Positions 32,473-41,028 of a stretch of DNA of 64,000 nucleotides are shown one piece after another. The stretch's first letter is position 1. Every line of letters begins with the position of its first letter. A program made the position numbers and the translations under genes. Below the pieces are notes generated by a model that had not been told where the DNA came from, made no database searches, and worked only from the letters and a program-made list of their open reading frames with translations. Location: assembly GCA_027484145.1 (NCBI GenBank), contig JAIXUH010000026.1:248001-312000 (forward strand), in the 5' to 3' direction. The stretch is from Rhodobacter sp. (GTDB lineage Bacteria; Pseudomonadota; Alphaproteobacteria; Rhodobacterales; Rhodobacteraceae).

Positions 32473-35333
32473 CAGCGGGCCTCCTCTGGGTCAAGCGTTC
32501 GGCCTTCGCTGGGGTCGATGCCAAAGGGTGCTGCATTCACCGTCTCGCCCGCCCGCATGGCGATGCGTGACAGCGAGGCGAGGGACAGCATCACCGCCCC
32601 GGTTACGGTCAGGAACACGCCAAGATCAAACAGCGCGGCCGTCGCCCATTCGAATTCTTCCAGCGGCCACAGGTGGATATAGCCATAGTCCGAGGTCATG
32701 TAGGGCGTGCCGTTGAACCATGACCCGATGCCGGTAGCAGCGGCCGTCAGCACACCGGCGGCGATCAGCGCATGGTAATCGACACGTTGCCGCGCCTGAG
32801 CCCAGGCAAAGCCTGAGGCCATGTATTGCATGACCAAAGCGATTGACACGACCAGCCCCGCGATGAACCCACCCCCCGGCATGTTGTGGCCGCGCAGAAA
32901 GATGAACACGCCCACCATCATCGCAATCGGCAGGATCAGCCGGGTGGCCAAGGCAAGCATCATCGGGTGACGGTCGCCCGCGCGCCGCTGATCAGGCTGC
33001 CACGCCAGCAGGCGGTCATTCGCCGGGCCAGCCTTCAGCAGCGCCTCGGTCAGCGCATAGATCAGCAATGCGGCAATCCCCAGCACGGTGATTTCGCCAA
33101 AGGTGTCATAGCCGCGGAAGTCCACCAGAATGACGTTGACGATGTTGGTGCCGCCGCCTTCGGTCTTCGAATTGGCAATGTGGTAATCGGCAATGGTGGG
33201 GAAGGCAAAGTCGCGCGTCATCAGCGCATAGGACAGCGCGGCCAAGGCCACCCCCGCCGTTACCGCCACGGCCATGTCAAAGGTCCGGCGCGGTGCGGTG
33301 CTTTCCGATGGCGTACGCTTGGGCAGGAAGTTCAGCGCCAAAAGCATGAGCACGACGGACACCACCTCGACCGAGATTTGCGTCAGCGCAAGGTCGGGGG
33401 CCGAGAAATAGGCGAACCCGACCGAGATCATCAGCCCGATGATCCCGACCAGCACCAGCGTCAGCAGGCGGTTGCGGTGGAAGATCACGATGGCCAGCGT
33501 CGCGATGATCAGCGCCAGCCAGCCAAGGGCCGGAACCACTGCCACAGGCAACAGGGTGCGGGTGCCGGGGGTATGTGTGCCCGTGAACCAGCCAAAGAGG
33601 CCCGCCGCGACAATGGCAAGGGTGGCAATGGCGATGTATCGCGTCAGCGCGCCATCATGCTGGCGGTCCGAGGTGCTGCGCGACAGGCGGGCCATGGGTT
33701 CGACGATCCCGTCAAAGATGCGCTTGGCTTCGGGCCGGGGCGTGGCATTCCACAGCGCCATCAAGCGCTTGTGGGCACCTAGCAGCAACAGGGCACCGCC
33801 GATGGCGACAACCGACATCCACAGCGCGGGCGAGGCAAAGCCGTGCCAATGCGCGATCTTCACATCGACCGGCGCGCCCGTGACGGCCCCTGCCGCCGTA
33901 TCCACCAGCCACGCAGCGGCAAACATGGGCGCAAGGCCGATCACCACAACCAACCCCGCCAGCAGGGCAGGGGCCGCCCACATGCCAAAGCCGGGGTCAT
34001 GAGGGTGGTGCGGATAGTCGTGCCGCACCGGGCCAAGGAACGTATGGGCGATGAAGCGAAAGCTGTAGGCCACGGAAAACAGCGCCCCGATTGTCGCCAA
34101 GGCACCCAAGAGCCAAGGCGCGCCCCAGACGGTATGCGCAGCCTCTTCCAGCATCATTTCCTTGGACAAAAAGCCGTTGAGCGGTGGAATCCCCGCCATC
34201 GACAGCGCGGCCACCGTGGCGATAGCAAAGGTAATGGGCATCAGCGTGCGCAACCCGCCAAGGCGCTTGAGGTCGCGAGTATGCGCCTCGTGATCGACAA
34301 TCCCCGCCGACATGAACAAGGCCGCCTTGAAAGTGGCGTGGTTGATGATGTGGAACATGGCCACCGTGGCCGCCTCGGCCGTGCCAAAGCCCAAGAGCAT
34401 GGTGATCAGGCCCAGATGGCTGACTGTGGAAAACGCCAGAAGCGCCTTCAGGTCATCCTTGAACAGGGCGATCTTGGCGGCCATGACCATCGTGACCAGC
34501 CCCGCCGTGGTGACGATCCAGAACCATTCGGGCGTGCCCGCCAGAACCGGCCACATCCGCGCCATCAGGAAGATCCCGGCCTTCACCATGGTGGCCGAGT
34601 GCAGATAGGCCGACACCGGCGTGGGGGCTGCCATCGCGTGGGGCAGCCAGAAATGGAATGGGAACTGCGCCGATTTGGTGAAGGCCCCCAGCAAAATCAG
34701 GATCAGCGCGGGCAGATACCAGTCGCTGGCCTGAATTGCCTCACGCTGGGTCAGGATCACGCTCAGGTCATAAGACCCCGCGATCTGGCCAAGGATCAGC
34801 ATGCCCGCAATCATGGCAAGCCCGCCGCCGCCCGTGACGGTCAGCGCCATGCGCGCGCCTTGGCGGCCTTCGGGCAGGTGTTTCCAGTAACCGATCAGCA
34901 GGAAGGACGACAGCGAGGTCAATTCCCAGAACACCAGCAAAAGCAGGATGTTGTCAGACAGAACGATGCCAACCATCGCGCCCTGAAACAGAAGAAGATA
35001 GGTGTAGAACTGCCCCATCGGATCGGACTTCGACAGATAGAAGCGGGCGTAAAGGATGATCAGCAACCCAATGCCAAGGATCATCCCCGCGAACAGCAGG
35101 CCCAGCCCGTCCAGCATGAAGTTGGCGTTCAGCCCCAAGGCGGGCATCCATTCGATCCGGGTCTGGATCACCTCGCCCCGCAGAACGGCGGGGGCCTGCA
35201 GCGCCAGCAACAACAGCGCAAGCCCCGTCACGGCAGCCGTGACCGAAGCACAGGCGGTGCGCCCCGAGCGGATCATCAACCCCGGCAAAAGCGCGCCCAG
35301 AAAGGGCAGCACGGCGATCAGTGCAAGTGACAT
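32472..35333 (-). CDS. mrpA: Fused Mrp antiporter subunits A and B
   Basis: The 953-residue protein joins MrpA (homologous to NuoL; DNILLLLVFWELTSLSSFLL, KSAQFPFHFWLPHAMAAPTP, HATFKAALFMSAG) with an MrpB domain at the C-terminus (RGHNMPGGGFIAGLVVSIA). An MrpA tail (GFAYFSAPDLALTQISVEVV) lies between them. Such an A-B fusion is the usual arrangement in alphaproteobacterial Mrp/Pha operons. It is the first gene of the six-gene unit A(B)-C-D-E-F-G. Start ATG 35333; no strong ribosome site is seen. Confidence 0.95.
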   Translation of the reverse strand: MSLALIAVLPFLGALLPGLMIRSGRTACASVTAAVTGLALLLLALQAPAVLRGEVIQTRIEWMPALGLNANFMLDGLGLLFAGMILGIGLLIILYARFYLSKSDPMGQFYTYLLLFQGAMVGIVLSDNILLLLVFWELTSLSSFLLIGYWKHLPEGRQGARMALTVTGGGGLAMIAGMLILGQIAGSYDLSVILTQREAIQASDWYLPALILILLGAFTKSAQFPFHFWLPHAMAAPTPVSAYLHSATMVKAGIFLMARMWPVLAGTPEWFWIVTTAGLVTMVMAAKIALFKDDLKALLAFSTVSHLGLITMLLGFGTAEAATVAMFHIINHATFKAALFMSAGIVDHEAHTRDLKRLGGLRTLMPITFAIATVAALSMAGIPPLNGFLSKEMMLEEAAHTVWGAPWLLGALATIGALFSVAYSFRFIAHTFLGPVRHDYPHHPHDPGFGMWAAPALLAGLVVVIGLAPMFAAAWLVDTAAGAVTGAPVDVKIAHWHGFASPALWMSVVAIGGALLLLGAHKRLMALWNATPRPEAKRIFDGIVEPMARLSRSTSDRQHDGALTRYIAIATLAIVAAGLFGWFTGTHTPGTRTLLPVAVVPALGWLALIIATLAIVIFHRNRLLTLVLVGIIGLMISVGFAYFSAPDLALTQISVEVVSVVLMLLALNFLPKRTPSESTAPRRTFDMAVAVTAGVALAALSYALMTRDFAFPTIADYHIANSKTEGGGTNIVNVILVDFRGYDTFGEITVLGIAALLIYALTEALLKAGPANDRLLAWQPDQRRAGDRHPMMLALATRLILPIAMMVGVFIFLRGHNMPGGGFIAGLVVSIALVMQYMASGFAWAQARQRVDYHALIAAGVLTAAATGIGSWFNGTPYMTSDYGYIHLWPLEEFEWATAALFDLGVFLTVTGAVMLSLASLSRIAMRAGETVNAAPFGIDPSEGRTLDPEEAR

Positions 35334-35404
35334 GGGTGGGCGGATTCCTCGTCGTGGCGTTGGTCAGCAGGTTGGTTTTGCGTCGCGGCGGGTGATCTTT
35401 CCGC

Positions 35405-35433
35405 ACCATTGGCACCCGCAAGGGTGGTGTCAA
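35405..35433 (-). promoter_or_regulatory. Candidate promoter of the mrp operon
   Basis: On the minus strand TTGACA (35433-35428) is followed after 17 bases by AATGGT. The -35 match is perfect, the -10 weak. It lies about 95 bases upstream of the mrpA start in a 156-base gap; a CACCC/GGGTG inverted repeat lies in its spacer. Sequence inspection only. Confidence 0.3.
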
Positions 35434-35489
35434 TGTAGGAAAGACCATGAACGTGCGGCAATTACCGTGCCAACCACCGCCAGCCGGGA

Positions 35490-36734
35490 TCAGGTTTCGC
35501 GGCCCGGGGCGTTTTGATCAATCAGATAACGGTGCGACAAGGGAATGGCCGCCGCCCCAAGGGCGCGGGCATCCGCGCCGACCGTGCCCTGCCGGATCAT
35601 CGGCGGATCGATCCCCGCAAGATCAAGCTGGTGCAAGGCCTTGTGGGTGCGGGCAGTGATGTCGGCCCTGACCGCGGTCGGCATCCAGCCGTCGATCAGA
35701 ACCGCCTCCAGTTCGATCAGCGCGGCCGCAGACAGGATGGCATGGGCCAGTCCCTGCGCGGCGCTGTCCAGCCACGCATCCAGCAAGGGCTGGCTGACGG
35801 CCCACGTGGCATGCTGCGCCCAAAGGTGGTCAGAGCTTTCGCCCGCGCGGTCCATGGCATCGGCCAGAATCGACAAGGAGGCGACATCAATCAGGCGCTG
35901 CGTGCGGCCATCCGGGCCGGGCACGGGCATGGGGCCGACGCCGCCCGCATTGCCGGTGCGCCCGGTGAACAATTGCCCGTTCAGCACCAGACCGCCGCCG
36001 ATGAAGGTGCCAAAGTAGAAATACAGAAAATCCTTTGGCCGCTCGCCCGTGCCAAAGACCAGCTCTGCCCCGCAGGCCGCAGTGGCGTCATTCTGCACAA
36101 ACACCGGCATCCCGGTCAGGGCCGCAAGTTCCGCCTGAATGTCACGGTGCCGCCAGGCATCCATTTCGGCCTGCGGCGCCCCGATCGAGGTGACCCAGTT
36201 CCACAACTGAAACGGCATCGCCACCCCAAGGCCACCGATTCGCTCGGCGGCAGCCTCTGGCAGATGCGCCAGCAGCTTTGGCTGCGCCGATTGGACAAAA
36301 TCGACCACGGTCGTTGGCGTGGGATAGCGGTAAACCTTCCGTTCGGTCGCTCGCACATTGCCCAGAAAATCGACCAACGTCAGGTCGGCCGAGCGGCGGC
36401 CGATCTTGAGCCCCAGAAAGAAAGCACCGTCCGGTGACAGCGACATCGGAATCGATGGCTGCCCGATGCGGCCGCGTTGCGGTGCGCCGCGCGCCAGCAG
36501 GCCATCGCGTTCCAGCGCGCGCACGATCACCGAAACAGTCTGCGCCGAAAGGCCGGTCATGCGGGCGATGTCGGATTTGGCAAGCGCCATGTGCTGGCGT
36601 AGCAGGGTCAGCACCAGCCGTTCGTTCTGGGCGCGCATTCCAGCCTGATTGGTCCCGCGAAAGGCGGGATCATCGGGCAAAAGCCGGTCAGAGGCCAGCC
36701 CGTCAGAGGATTTTGCATCCGCCTGATCTGTCAT
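35490..36734 (-). CDS. frcR: ROK family transcriptional regulator of the fructose locus
   Basis: The 414-residue protein has an N-terminal winged helix (LLRQHMALAKSDIARMTGLS, QTVSVIVRALERDGLL) and a C-terminal sugar-kinase-like ROK domain (VFVQNDATAACGAELVFG, GTFIGGGLVLNGQLFTGRTG, GGVGPMP). The CxCGxxxCxxxxxG zinc motif of ROK kinases is not present. Its ATG at 36734 overlaps the stop of the FucU/RbsD gene by four bases. The pair is divergent from frcBCAK, and a dyad in the shared gap (37246-37266) is its likely operator. The symbol follows the position and is an inference; a sugar or sugar phosphate is the expected effector. Confidence 0.85.
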   Translation of the reverse strand: MTDQADAKSSDGLASDRLLPDDPAFRGTNQAGMRAQNERLVLTLLRQHMALAKSDIARMTGLSAQTVSVIVRALERDGLLARGAPQRGRIGQPSIPMSLSPDGAFFLGLKIGRRSADLTLVDFLGNVRATERKVYRYPTPTTVVDFVQSAQPKLLAHLPEAAAERIGGLGVAMPFQLWNWVTSIGAPQAEMDAWRHRDIQAELAALTGMPVFVQNDATAACGAELVFGTGERPKDFLYFYFGTFIGGGLVLNGQLFTGRTGNAGGVGPMPVPGPDGRTQRLIDVASLSILADAMDRAGESSDHLWAQHATWAVSQPLLDAWLDSAAQGLAHAILSAAALIELEAVLIDGWMPTAVRADITARTHKALHQLDLAGIDPPMIRQGTVGADARALGAAAIPLSHRYLIDQNAPGRET

Positions 36735-37171
36735 TCGGGCCCCCGGACCACCCCTTTGCGCAGAATGACGTTGGCATAAAGGGCCATCTCGCTGCTCGCA
36801 ACGATGGTGTGGGCGGCGCGGACACGGGGGTAAAGATCTGCCCCTTTCAGCGGCAAAACCGCATATCCGGGCTTCAAGTTGCCGCAAACCGCGTCAATTT
36901 CATGGTGGATCGCACCTGCCTGTTCCGGATCGTTGAACAGGGCCGCGCGACAGATGGCGGCGGGGGTGTCATCATCCAGCGGCATCACCGCAAGGATGCC
37001 GCGCAGCAGCGGCACAAGGCCATGCCCATCGGCGCGCACCAGTCGCCGCGCATGTTCCTGCGCGGGATAGTTCGCATCGACAATTGCGATTTCATCGCCA
37101 TGGCCCATCGACCGCAGCGTGAACAGCAGTTCCGGCCCAAGAATGGGCGGTATCCCGATCAGCATATGCAT
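36731..37171 (-). CDS. FucU/RbsD family sugar mutarotase
   Basis: A 146-residue protein of the RbsD/FucU family, which interconverts ring forms or anomers of sugars. GIPPILGPELLFTLRSMGHG carries the family histidine, and IVDANYPAQEHARRLVRADG and the late ANVILRKGVV also match. The start is ambiguous among GTG 37177, ATG 37171 and ATG 37165; ATG 37171 is used. It precedes the ROK regulator in a two-gene unit divergent from the fructose transporter, so it may prepare the transported sugar for kinase action. Confidence 0.87.
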   Translation of the reverse strand: MHMLIGIPPILGPELLFTLRSMGHGDEIAIVDANYPAQEHARRLVRADGHGLVPLLRGILAVMPLDDDTPAAICRAALFNDPEQAGAIHHEIDAVCGNLKPGYAVLPLKGADLYPRVRAAHTIVASSEMALYANVILRKGVVRGPE

Positions 37172-37245
37172 TTCCACCCGATGACAGGCACCGGGCTTCC
37201 TCCCTCAAGGACGCAGGTTGCGAGGGAATCTGGCGGGCTGTCAAT

Positions 37246-37266
37246 AATAAATCACTCTGATTTATT
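37246..37266. promoter_or_regulatory. Dyad operator between ROK/FucU and frcB
   Basis: Perfect 8-bp arms AATAAATC and GATTTATT around a 5-base spacer. Outer half-repeats TCAATA (37241-37246) and TATTGA lie on either side, so the dyad extends to about 33 bases. TTGACA/TTGACG-type -35 boxes facing both ways overlap its flanks, which would let one bound regulator control both transcripts. The AT-rich composition stands out from the neighbourhood. Binding by the adjacent ROK protein is inferred. Confidence 0.6.
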
Positions 37267-37342
37267 TATATTGACGCAACGCCAAGAATCGGATCATGTG
37301 ATGGCGTCGCAGCAGGAGGAACGGCTGCGAAACAGATTGTAG

Positions 37343-37360
37343 CAGGGGGACAACCCCCTG
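37343..37360 (+). promoter_or_regulatory. Stem-loop in frcB leader
   Basis: A perfect 7-bp stem CAGGGGG/CCCCCTG with a 4-base loop ACAA ends eight bases before the GGGAGGA ribosome site of frcB. Without a T tract it is not a standard terminator. It could protect the 5' end of a highly expressed binding-protein mRNA or influence translation. Confidence 0.45.
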
Positions 37361-37380
37361 TATTCCTTGGGAGGACTACC

Positions 37381-38394
37381 ATGTCGATGAAAATCAAAGC
37401 CCTTTTGGGCTCGGCTGCGCTTGCGTTCATGGCAACCGGCGCTTCGGCGGCTGATCTGGCTTGCCTGATCACCAAGAACAACACCAACCCCTTCTTCGTG
37501 AAGATGAAAGAGGGCGCAGAAGCCGCCGCAACCGCCGCTGGTCTGGACTTCCAGGCCTATGCCGGCGAAAAGGATGGCGACGCTGCGCCGCAGATCACCG
37601 CCATCGAAAACTGCGTCGCCGCCGGTGCCAAGGGTATCCTGATCACCCCGTCGAACGACTCGGTCGGCCCGGCCCTCAAGGACGCCCGCGCTGCCGGCAT
37701 CCTCGTGATCGCCCTCGACACCCCGCTGGCTGATGCCGAAGCACAGGACATCACCTTTGCGACCGACAACTTCGAAGCAGGTCTGCTGATCGGCAAGTGG
37801 GCTGCCGCGACGCTGGGTGAAGGCGCTGCAACCGCCAAGATCGCGATGCTGGACATCAACAAGGACAACATCTCGGTCGACGTCGCTCGCGACACCGGCT
37901 TCCTCGTTGGCTTCGGCATCGAAGTGCCGGACCTGACCGTGATGGGATCGGAAACCGACCCACGCGTGATCGGCCACGAATCGTCGGATGCAAACCCAGA
38001 AGGCGGTCTGCGCGCGATGGAAACCCTGCTGGCCAAAGACCCCGACATCAACGTGGTCTACACGATCAACGAACCGGCTGCTGAAGGCGCCTATCAGGCC
38101 CTGAAGAACGCTGGCAAAGAAGGTCAGGCGATCATCGTTTCGGTTGACGGCGGCTGCCCGGGCGTGGCTTCGGTCAAGTCGGGCGTCATCGGCGCCACCT
38201 CGCAGCAGTATCCGCTGCTGATGGCGTCCAAAGGCATCGAAGCCATCGTTGCTTTCGCCAAAGACGGCACGAAGCCGACCGTGACCGAAGGACTGTCGTT
38301 CTACAACACCGGTGTGAACCTGGTGACCGACAAGCCGGTTGATGGCGTGCCGTCGATCGACACCACCAAGGGCACCGAGCTCTGCTGGGGCTGA
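37381..38394 (+). CDS. frcB: Fructose ABC transporter substrate-binding protein
   Basis: A 337-residue periplasmic binding protein of the CUT2 (ribose/fructose) class. Signal peptide of 23-24 residues ending ATGASA; mature domain starts LACLITKNNTNPFFVKMKEG. Sugar-contact segments include ILITPSNDSVGPALKDARAA, VIALDTPL and TINEPAAEGAYQALK. Order and sequence match FrcB of the rhizobial frcBCAK fructose system. Codon use is noticeably cleaner than in neighbours, as expected for an abundant protein. It has a strong GGAGG ribosome site and is followed by a hairpin that may reduce read-through into frcC. Confidence 0.9.
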   Translation: MSMKIKALLGSAALAFMATGASAADLACLITKNNTNPFFVKMKEGAEAAATAAGLDFQAYAGEKDGDAAPQITAIENCVAAGAKGILITPSNDSVGPALKDARAAGILVIALDTPLADAEAQDITFATDNFEAGLLIGKWAAATLGEGAATAKIAMLDINKDNISVDVARDTGFLVGFGIEVPDLTVMGSETDPRVIGHESSDANPEGGLRAMETLLAKDPDINVVYTINEPAAEGAYQALKNAGKEGQAIIVSVDGGCPGVASVKSGVIGATSQQYPLLMASKGIEAIVAFAKDGTKPTVTEGLSFYNTGVNLVTDKPVDGVPSIDTTKGTELCWG

Positions 38395-38425
38395 TACGGT
38401 TCTGAACCGCTTGTGTTAGACTACG

Positions 38426-38453
38426 CGAAGGGCGGCTTGACGGTCGCCCTTCG
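38426..38453 (+). terminator. Intercistronic hairpin between frcB and frcC
   Basis: Perfect 9-bp arms CGAAGGGCG (38426-38434) and CGCCCTTCG (38445-38453) around a 10-base loop, in the 110-base gap after frcB. Hairpins at this place in binding-protein operons commonly stabilise the first cistron and weaken downstream transcription. No long T tract follows. Confidence 0.6.
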
Positions 38454-38504
38454 TCATAGGTGGCACATGCCACGACAGATTGCAGAACGGGGGCATCCGG
38501 GGCG

Positions 38505-39584
38505 ATGAGCACACAAGACGCACCAACCAAAACCATTTCCGATTATGAAGCAACGCTGACCAAGGCCGACAAGACGGTTGCCAGCTTTGAAAAGGACGAC
38601 AAGACGTTCGTCCATGTCCTGCGCGGCTTTCTGCGAAACTATCCGACCATGATCCCGGCCCTTGTGCTGATCATTTCGGTCGCGGCCTTTGGCCTGATCG
38701 CGCCGCGCTTTCTGGGCATCGGCGCGCTGTCGACTGTCCTGAAGCAGGTCACGGTCACCGGCTTTGTGGCTTTGGCGCAGACCCTTGTCATTCTGACGGC
38801 GGGCATCGACCTTTCTGTCGGTGCGATCCTTGTGGTGTCGTCGCTGGTCATGGGCAACCTTGCGGTCATGCTGGGTTATCCGGTGCTTTTGGCCATCGGG
38901 ATCGGGATCGCGATTGGCGGTCTGATGGGGCTGGTCAATGGCGTGCTGGTCGCCAAGATGAAGCTGCCGCCGTTCATCGTGACGCTGGGCACGCTGTCGA
39001 TCTTCAACGCGCTGAAACTGTGGTACTCACAGTCGGAATCCATCCGCAACGTTGACATCGAGGAAAAGGCAGCGGGCCTGCTCTGGTTCGGTCAGGGTTT
39101 CAACTTTGGCGGCGCCAGTATCAGTTACGGTGGCATTACGCTGATCCTTCTGGCGGCGGTCCTTTGGTATGTGCTGAACCACACGGCGTGGGGGCGGCAT
39201 GTGCATGCCATCGGCGATGACCCGGATGCCGCCATGCTGGCCGGTATTCAGGTGGGCCGAACCTTGATCTCGGTCTATGCGGTTGCGGGCCTGATCTGCG
39301 GCTTTGCAGCATGGATCGCCATTGGCAGGGTGGGGTCGGTTTCGCCCATCGCCTTTGATACGGTAAACCTTGGGTCCATCACCGCTGTGGTGATCGGCGG
39401 CACCTCACTGTTCGGGGGGCGCGGGTCGATCATCGGGTCGGTACTGGGGGCCTTTATCGTGGGGGTGTTCAACACGGGCCTGTCCTTGGCTGGTGTGGAT
39501 GACTACTGGCAGATGTTCGCGGCGGGTTGCCTTGTCATCGTCGCGGTTGCCTTGGATCAATGGCTGCGGAGGGCGTCGCAATGA
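38505..39584 (+). CDS. frcC: Fructose ABC transporter permease
   Basis: The 359-residue CUT2 permease has about ten membrane helices. QTLVILTAGIDLSVGAILVV is the family signature, and IGRVGSVSPIAFDTVNLGSI with ITAVVIGGTSLFGGRGSIIG the coupling region with the ATPase. A soluble N-terminal stretch of about 45 residues precedes the first helix, as in rhizobial FrcC. The stop overlaps the frcA start by four bases. Confidence 0.92.
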   Translation: MSTQDAPTKTISDYEATLTKADKTVASFEKDDKTFVHVLRGFLRNYPTMIPALVLIISVAAFGLIAPRFLGIGALSTVLKQVTVTGFVALAQTLVILTAGIDLSVGAILVVSSLVMGNLAVMLGYPVLLAIGIGIAIGGLMGLVNGVLVAKMKLPPFIVTLGTLSIFNALKLWYSQSESIRNVDIEEKAAGLLWFGQGFNFGGASISYGGITLILLAAVLWYVLNHTAWGRHVHAIGDDPDAAMLAGIQVGRTLISVYAVAGLICGFAAWIAIGRVGSVSPIAFDTVNLGSITAVVIGGTSLFGGRGSIIGSVLGAFIVGVFNTGLSLAGVDDYWQMFAAGCLVIVAVALDQWLRRASQ

Positions 39585-40366
39585 GTGCTGTTCAACCCAT
39601 CCTTCAGGCCAAGGGGCTGATGAAGCGCTATGGCACTGTGGTCGCCATGAACGGGGCCGACTTCGAGTTGATGCCGGGCGAGATCTGCGCGGTCATCGGC
39701 GACAACGGTGCCGGAAAGTCGACCCTGATCAAGGCCTTGTCGGGGGCGGTTTCCCCCGATCACGGTACGATCGAGTTGGAGGGCAAACCCGTCAAGTTCC
39801 GCACGCCCGAAGATGCCCGCGCCCTTGGCATCGAAACGGTCTACCAGAACCTTGCCATGTCGCCCGCGCTTTCCATTGCGGACAACATGTTTCTGGGCCG
39901 CGAATGGCGCAAACCCGGCATCATGGGCAGCATCTTTCGCCAGATGGACCGCCCGCGGATGGAGAAATTCGCCCGCGACAAGCTGTCTGAACTGGGCCTG
40001 ATGACGATTCAGAACATCAATCAGGCGGTGGAAACCCTGTCCGGGGGCCAGCGTCAGGGGGTTGCCGTGGCGCGTGCGGCGGCCTTTGGCTCCAAGGTGG
40101 TGATCCTTGACGAACCGACGGCGGCACTTGGCGTCAAGGAAAGCCGCCGGGTGCTGGAACTGATCAGCGACGTGCGTGGGCGCGGGATTCCGATCATCCT
40201 GATCAGTCACAACATGCCGCATGTGTTCGAAGTGGCTGACCGCATCCACATCCACCGCTTGGGGCGCAGGCTTTGCGTGATCAACCCGAAGGACTATTCG
40301 ATGTCGGACGCGGTGGCTTTCATGACCGGGGCGAAACTGCCCGAAGGCGTGGAAGAGCCGGTATGA
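39581..40366 (+). CDS. frcA: Fructose ABC transporter ATP-binding protein
   Basis: A 261-residue ATPase with a single ABC domain, unlike the doubled RbsA type: Walker A GDNGAGKST, Q-loop TVYQNLAM, signature LSGGQRQGVAVARA, Walker B VVILDEPTAALG, switch histidine LISHNMPH. This single-domain form is the one found in FrcA. Four-base overlaps with frcC and frcK mark a translationally coupled operon. Confidence 0.93.
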   Translation: MSAVQPILQAKGLMKRYGTVVAMNGADFELMPGEICAVIGDNGAGKSTLIKALSGAVSPDHGTIELEGKPVKFRTPEDARALGIETVYQNLAMSPALSIADNMFLGREWRKPGIMGSIFRQMDRPRMEKFARDKLSELGLMTIQNINQAVETLSGGQRQGVAVARAAAFGSKVVILDEPTAALGVKESRRVLELISDVRGRGIPIILISHNMPHVFEVADRIHIHRLGRRLCVINPKDYSMSDAVAFMTGAKLPEGVEEPV

Positions 40367-40974
40367 CCCCCGAAGCCTTGGCCGCGCTGATCCGCGACAG
40401 GGCCGAACTTCAGCCGGGGCGGTTCCTGACCGCCCTGGCCGGCCCGCCCGGATCGGGCAAATCGACACTGGCGGCGGCGGTCGCTGCTGCACTGGGGCCG
40501 GGCGCTCGGGTGGTGCCCATGGACGGTTTTCACTACGACGATGCCATTCTGAACGCTCGTGACATGCGACACCGCAAAGGCGCGCCCGACACATTTGATG
40601 TTGCGGGTTTTGTCCATCTGATCCGGCGCTTGCGCGACGAAGACGAGGTCGCGATCCCCGTCTTTGACAGGTCGATGGAACTGTCGCGCGGATCGGCCGA
40701 GATCGTGGGCGCCGATGACCGTTTTCTGGTGGTCGAAGGCAATTACCTGCTGCTCGACGAAGGCCGCTGGCGCGATCTGGCGCCGCTGTTCGACCTGACG
40801 GTCTGGATTGACGTGCCCGAAACCGAACTGGACCGGCGGCTTTTGCACCGCTGGGCGCATTTCGGCAAAACCCCGCAAGAGGCGCGGGCGTGGATTGATG
40901 GCAACGACATGCCCAATATCCACCGCACCATTGCCGGGTCCCGCCCTGCGGATGTTGTGGTCCGCTGGTCCTAG
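40363..40974 (+). CDS. frcK: Kinase of the fructose operon (FrcK-like P-loop kinase)
   Basis: The 203-residue protein has a P-loop GPPGSGKST near residue 25, VPMDGFHYDDAIL (phosphoribulokinase/uridine kinase-like substrate motif) and a lid HRWAHFGKTPQEARAWI. It matches the FrcK protein that ends rhizobial frcBCAK operons and is often named nucleoside/nucleotide kinase. Sugar phosphorylation is inferred from position; it is not a PfkB or ROK fructokinase. A twin hairpin follows the stop. Confidence 0.85.
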   Translation: MTPEALAALIRDRAELQPGRFLTALAGPPGSGKSTLAAAVAAALGPGARVVPMDGFHYDDAILNARDMRHRKGAPDTFDVAGFVHLIRRLRDEDEVAIPVFDRSMELSRGSAEIVGADDRFLVVEGNYLLLDEGRWRDLAPLFDLTVWIDVPETELDRRLLHRWAHFGKTPQEARAWIDGNDMPNIHRTIAGSRPADVVVRWS

Positions 40975-40979
40975 GGGCA

Positions 40980-41023
40980 AAATTCCTGCACAGGAATTTG
41001 CCAAGAATTTCCCAAATTCTTGG
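40980..41023. terminator. Twin tandem hairpin after frcK
   Basis: Hairpin 1 (40980-40999) has arms AAATTCCTG/CAGGAATTT around CA; hairpin 2 (41001-41023) has 10-bp arms CCAAGAATTT/AAATTCTTGG around CCC. They are one base apart and begin just after the frcK stop, with the DMT transporter ending six bases beyond on the other strand. The element therefore separates two convergent genes and can act in both directions. It has the same layout as the element at 648-693. Confidence 0.62.
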
Positions 41024-41028
41024 GTGCG

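Noticed and set aside
33843-35330. A 495-codon plus-strand frame opposite mrpAB
   Set aside because: Antisense to a clear MrpA; composition (His/Gln/Arg-rich, low hydrophobicity) is typical of a codon-bias shadow.
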